Source: Bacteroidota bacterium (GTDB lineage Bacteria > Bacteroidota > Bacteroidia > Cytophagales > Cyclobacteriaceae). Taken from it: 64,000 nucleotides of DNA. The notes beneath the pieces were generated by a model that was not told the origin of the DNA, ran no database searches, and was given only the letters and a program-made list of their open reading frames with translations. The DNA lies in contig JAFDYX010000031.1 in assembly GCA_018267215.1 (NCBI GenBank), forward strand, positions 1-64,000, given 5' to 3'. The position numbers and the translations under genes are program-made. Shown one piece after another: positions 61,570-64,000 of this stretch; position 1 is the first letter of the stretch; the number at the start of each line of letters is the position of its first letter.

Positions 61570-64000
61570 ATGAAGAATTTTACTACGGTAGTCTTGCGAA
61601 TTAGTATAGGGTTAGCTTTGTTAGCCTGGCAAAGAGTAATAGCACAACCCACAGTCAATGCGCCAACCATTACAGCGGTAACAACCACATCAGCAACATT
61701 GGGTGGTACCATTGCCGTAGGCACGAGCATTACGCACTATGGTACAGCCTATAAAACTGCTTCAGGGGTTACTCAAACTGATAATCCACAAGATGGAGGG
61801 GCTACTTCGGATGGAAGCATTCCGTTTACCTTCACCCAAAACAGAACAGGCCTAAGTGCGGGCACACTCTATTACTGGAAAGCCTGGGCAATTGGTACGG
61901 GCGGACCAGGGCTTACTGCAGAGCAAACTTTTTTTACCGAACCCAGCCAGCCGGCCACCTTTTCCATCACAACTTCAGCTACCACCAATAATCAAATCAC
62001 TTTAGCTTTTCCGGCAGCCTCTACGTTAGTCTCCGGCACGGCCACCGGTGGCTACGTGCTTTTTAGGCATGCTGGCAGTGCGCCTACCGTTTCTGTATCA
62101 GATGGCAGCGCACCACCGGCCAATGGCACAGGCGATAAAATTGCTACCATTACCTCGGCTTTAACTTCTTATGCAGATGGTAGTTTGTCGCCCCACACAC
62201 AATATTATTACACCCTTGTGCCTTTCGTGTGGGATGGCTCCACCACAGCATTGTATAACTATAATACAACCTCGCCACTTTCTACTAACGGTTATACTCT
62301 TTCCAACCCACCCAGTGGGCAGCCTACAACACTTGCTGCTGCGGGGGCGAGCAACTCGCAAATCAATCTCACTATCAACTGGGGAGCAGTAACAGCCAAT
62401 GGTTTTTTGATATATCAAAACACCAGTGGCACACCCGTAATAGCGGGAGGAGATTTTACCAATGGCACAACACCCCCGGCTTCTTTGGCAGACGGCAGCA
62501 CCCAGATAGCTTCATTGTCTTCGTTAGCCACCTCGTATAATAATACAGGCCTCACGGCCGCTACGCAATACTACTATATCGTTGTGCCGTTTGGTTATGA
62601 TGGCAGTAATGCTGCTACCTACAACTACCTGACAACTTCACCCAAAACAACAAACGCCTACACTTTATCTAACCCAGCCAGCGGGCAACCTACTCCGCTT
62701 AATGCTACAGGAACAAGTATCAGCCAGATTAACCTGACATGGAGTTCGGTAACAGCCACCGGTTTTTTAATCTATCGCCATGGCGGAAGTACGATACCCA
62801 ATGTATCAGCTATTCCCAATGGTGCTGCACCCCCCGCCACATTGGGCGATGGCAGTACATTAATAACAACTGCCGCAGGTGGGGCCACCTCTTACAATAA
62901 TACCGCCCTCTCGGCCGGCACACAATACAACTATACTATTGTACCCTTCGGCTATGATGGCAGTCATGCCGCTACCTATAATTATCTGATAGCTTCTGCA
63001 CCAACAGCAACAGGCTTTACTTTTTCTAGTCCTCCCAGTGGGCAGCCGGCAGCTTTTTCCGTTACGGCCACTGGCGTAAGTACGATTAACCTATCATGGC
63101 CTGCGGTAACTGCTTCGGGTTATTTGCTATACAGAAAAACTGGGGGGAGCCCTAACCTAACCGGACTGAACAGTGGCAGTGCAGCACCCGCCTCATTACC
63201 CGATGGTAGTGTGTTAGTAATCTCTGTTGCCTCTTCGCCCTATAATGATACCGGGCTGGCGGGAAGCACAAAATATTATTACATGCTGGTGCCTTATACA
63301 TGGGATGGCACTAACACAGGAACATATAATTTTTTGACTGTAGGTGCAAAAAGTGCTAATGCTACTACTTTCGACAATACTTCTACAATTACATATAATA
63401 GCGGAACGGCAACTGCTTCCATTCCATATATTAGTTACCAAACTGTGGGATCTCCTATAGATAATAGTGCTCCCAACTGCGTACGATTAGGCCAATTCAA
63501 GATAACGGACGTGGGAGGGGATGGGCTTCCTACAACTCTAAAATCTGTTACATTCAGCGTAGCCAATAGTGCTAATGTATCTGAAATAGCTATTTTCGAC
63601 AGCAGTGGAAACAATTGGCAGCAGTATTCTAGTGTAGGCTCTTCAGTTACATTTTTGGGACCGGCAATGTCTAATATTTCTGTGCCGGATGGCAGTAGCG
63701 ATTATTTTGAGATTTGGGCTACATTCCAAGGAACAGTAACAGATCAACAAGTAATTCAATTAACTATTACAGCTGCCGCAGTTTCAGTCAGCGGCTCGGG
63801 GCTTGCTTCCTTTGCTTCTACCACAGGAGCCTCGGCAAATAAAATACAAGTTGCCGCTACACAACTTACTATGACCACAGGCTCATCAACTGCAAACACG
63901 AATACCAATTTCGGACCTGTTACTGTTTCAGCAGTAGATGCTTTGAGTAATGTACAAATAGGCAGGACAGATGCTATAGCCCTCACACTTTTGTCTGGTG
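61570..64000 (+). CDS. giant fibronectin-type-III repeat protein, N-terminal part (runs off window)
   Basis: ATG 61570 opens a signal peptide (SIGLALLAWQRVIAQ), and 810 codons follow without stop to the window edge. Four modules of about 360 bp each carry the same wording: SGQP...INLTW..VTA.GFLIYR and YYY..VPFGYDGSNAATYNY. After residue 600 the sequence changes to non-FN3 beta-rich segments. Proteins like this in Bacteroidota usually end with a T9SS sorting domain, which would lie beyond the window. It is the last visible gene of the six-gene run and likely the surface-exposed partner. Confidence 0.85.
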   Translation, partial: MKNFTTVVLRISIGLALLAWQRVIAQPTVNAPTITAVTTTSATLGGTIAVGTSITHYGTAYKTASGVTQTDNPQDGGATSDGSIPFTFTQNRTGLSAGTLYYWKAWAIGTGGPGLTAEQTFFTEPSQPATFSITTSATTNNQITLAFPAASTLVSGTATGGYVLFRHAGSAPTVSVSDGSAPPANGTGDKIATITSALTSYADGSLSPHTQYYYTLVPFVWDGSTTALYNYNTTSPLSTNGYTLSNPPSGQPTTLAAAGASNSQINLTINWGAVTANGFLIYQNTSGTPVIAGGDFTNGTTPPASLADGSTQIASLSSLATSYNNTGLTAATQYYYIVVPFGYDGSNAATYNYLTTSPKTTNAYTLSNPASGQPTPLNATGTSISQINLTWSSVTATGFLIYRHGGSTIPNVSAIPNGAAPPATLGDGSTLITTAAGGATSYNNTALSAGTQYNYTIVPFGYDGSHAATYNYLIASAPTATGFTFSSPPSGQPAAFSVTATGVSTINLSWPAVTASGYLLYRKTGGSPNLTGLNSGSAAPASLPDGSVLVISVASSPYNDTGLAGSTKYYYMLVPYTWDGTNTGTYNFLTVGAKSANATTFDNTSTITYNSGTATASIPYISYQTVGSPIDNSAPNCVRLGQFKITDVGGDGLPTTLKSVTFSVANSANVSEIAIFDSSGNNWQQYSSVGSSVTFLGPAMSNISVPDGSSDYFEIWATFQGTVTDQQVIQLTITAAAVSVSGSGLASFASTTGASANKIQVAATQLTMTTGSSTANTNTNFGPVTVSAVDALSNVQIGRTDAIALTLLSG
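61944..63360 (+). repeat. four tandem ~360-bp FN3-module repeats
   Basis: The anchor sequence coding for SGQP occurs at about 62314, 62680 and 63037, spacing 366 and 357 bp. A first, more diverged unit starts near 61944. The repeat is visible at protein and partly at DNA level, so copy number may vary by recombination. Confidence 0.7.

Noticed and set aside
1-64000. tRNA, rRNA or intact insertion sequences
   Set aside because: No cloverleaf, rRNA block, transposase or terminal-repeat pair was recognised by eye; a covariance-model scan was not possible.

Overview
The window reads as a chromosome segment of a Bacteroidota bacterium, most likely of the Cytophagales type. The signs are upstream -7 elements of the form TAnnTTTG instead of clear Shine-Dalgarno sites, a giant secreted protein ending in a type IX secretion (T9SS) sorting domain, an exosortase of the XrtF class, PorT/PorG-like outer-membrane barrels, an M13 peptidase, a PaaD homologue and LolD/SucC/MtaB housekeeping genes. 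No rRNA, tRNA, CRISPR array or intact insertion sequence was recognised.

Region 1 (1-21502) is a surface-glycan locus, almost entirely on the + strand. After the end of a divergent methyltransferase it holds four GT-B glycosyltransferases, a Wzy-like polymerase, a carbamoyltransferase, a GT2 enzyme, a sugar-nucleotide epimerase/reductase with a WecA/WbpL-type lipid-phosphate transferase, and a set resembling the diacetylbacillosamine pathway (PglC-, PglD-, PglE- and PglF-like). Seven junctions are exact 4-nt NTGA start/stop overlaps. Inside this set lie exosortase XrtF, its usual small membrane partner, a 1.9k-residue T9SS cargo protein, and a 70-residue secreted protein with a PID-CTERM-like tail that is a plausible XrtF substrate.

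Region 2 (21504-51000) is mostly core and metabolic: a DUF6089/PorG-like barrel, sucC, lolD, a tiny lipoprotein, mtaB, a FrnE-like DsbA protein, short-chain dehydrogenase, two TIM-barrel isomerase-like proteins, a serine hydrolase, PepO-like peptidase, two DEAD-box helicases, a TPR protein, an isolated paaD, a long-chain acyl-CoA ligase, a TolB-like propeller, a cupin, a PH/SHOCT protein, a lipoprotein cytochrome c, an ABCG-like fused transporter, a ceramidase-like hydrolase and a PorE-like OmpA protein. The only long non-coding stretch (30457-31101) carries an Rhs-family gene remnant beside a perfect palindrome.

Region 3 (51208-64000) is the most unusual part: six genes on the + strand with gaps of 0-32 nt. 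In order they encode a nucleotide-transporter-like membrane protein fused to HEAT repeats and a cyclic-nucleotide-binding-like domain; a protein with three TIR/DUF4062-like modules; a membrane-anchored nSTAND1 NTPase with coiled coil and WD40 propeller; a TPR plus PorT-like outer-membrane barrel; a propeller-like lipoprotein; and a giant fibronectin-type-III repeat protein running off the window. The order suggests a signalling chain from inner membrane and cytoplasm to the cell surface. That reading is inference; I know of no described system with this composition.
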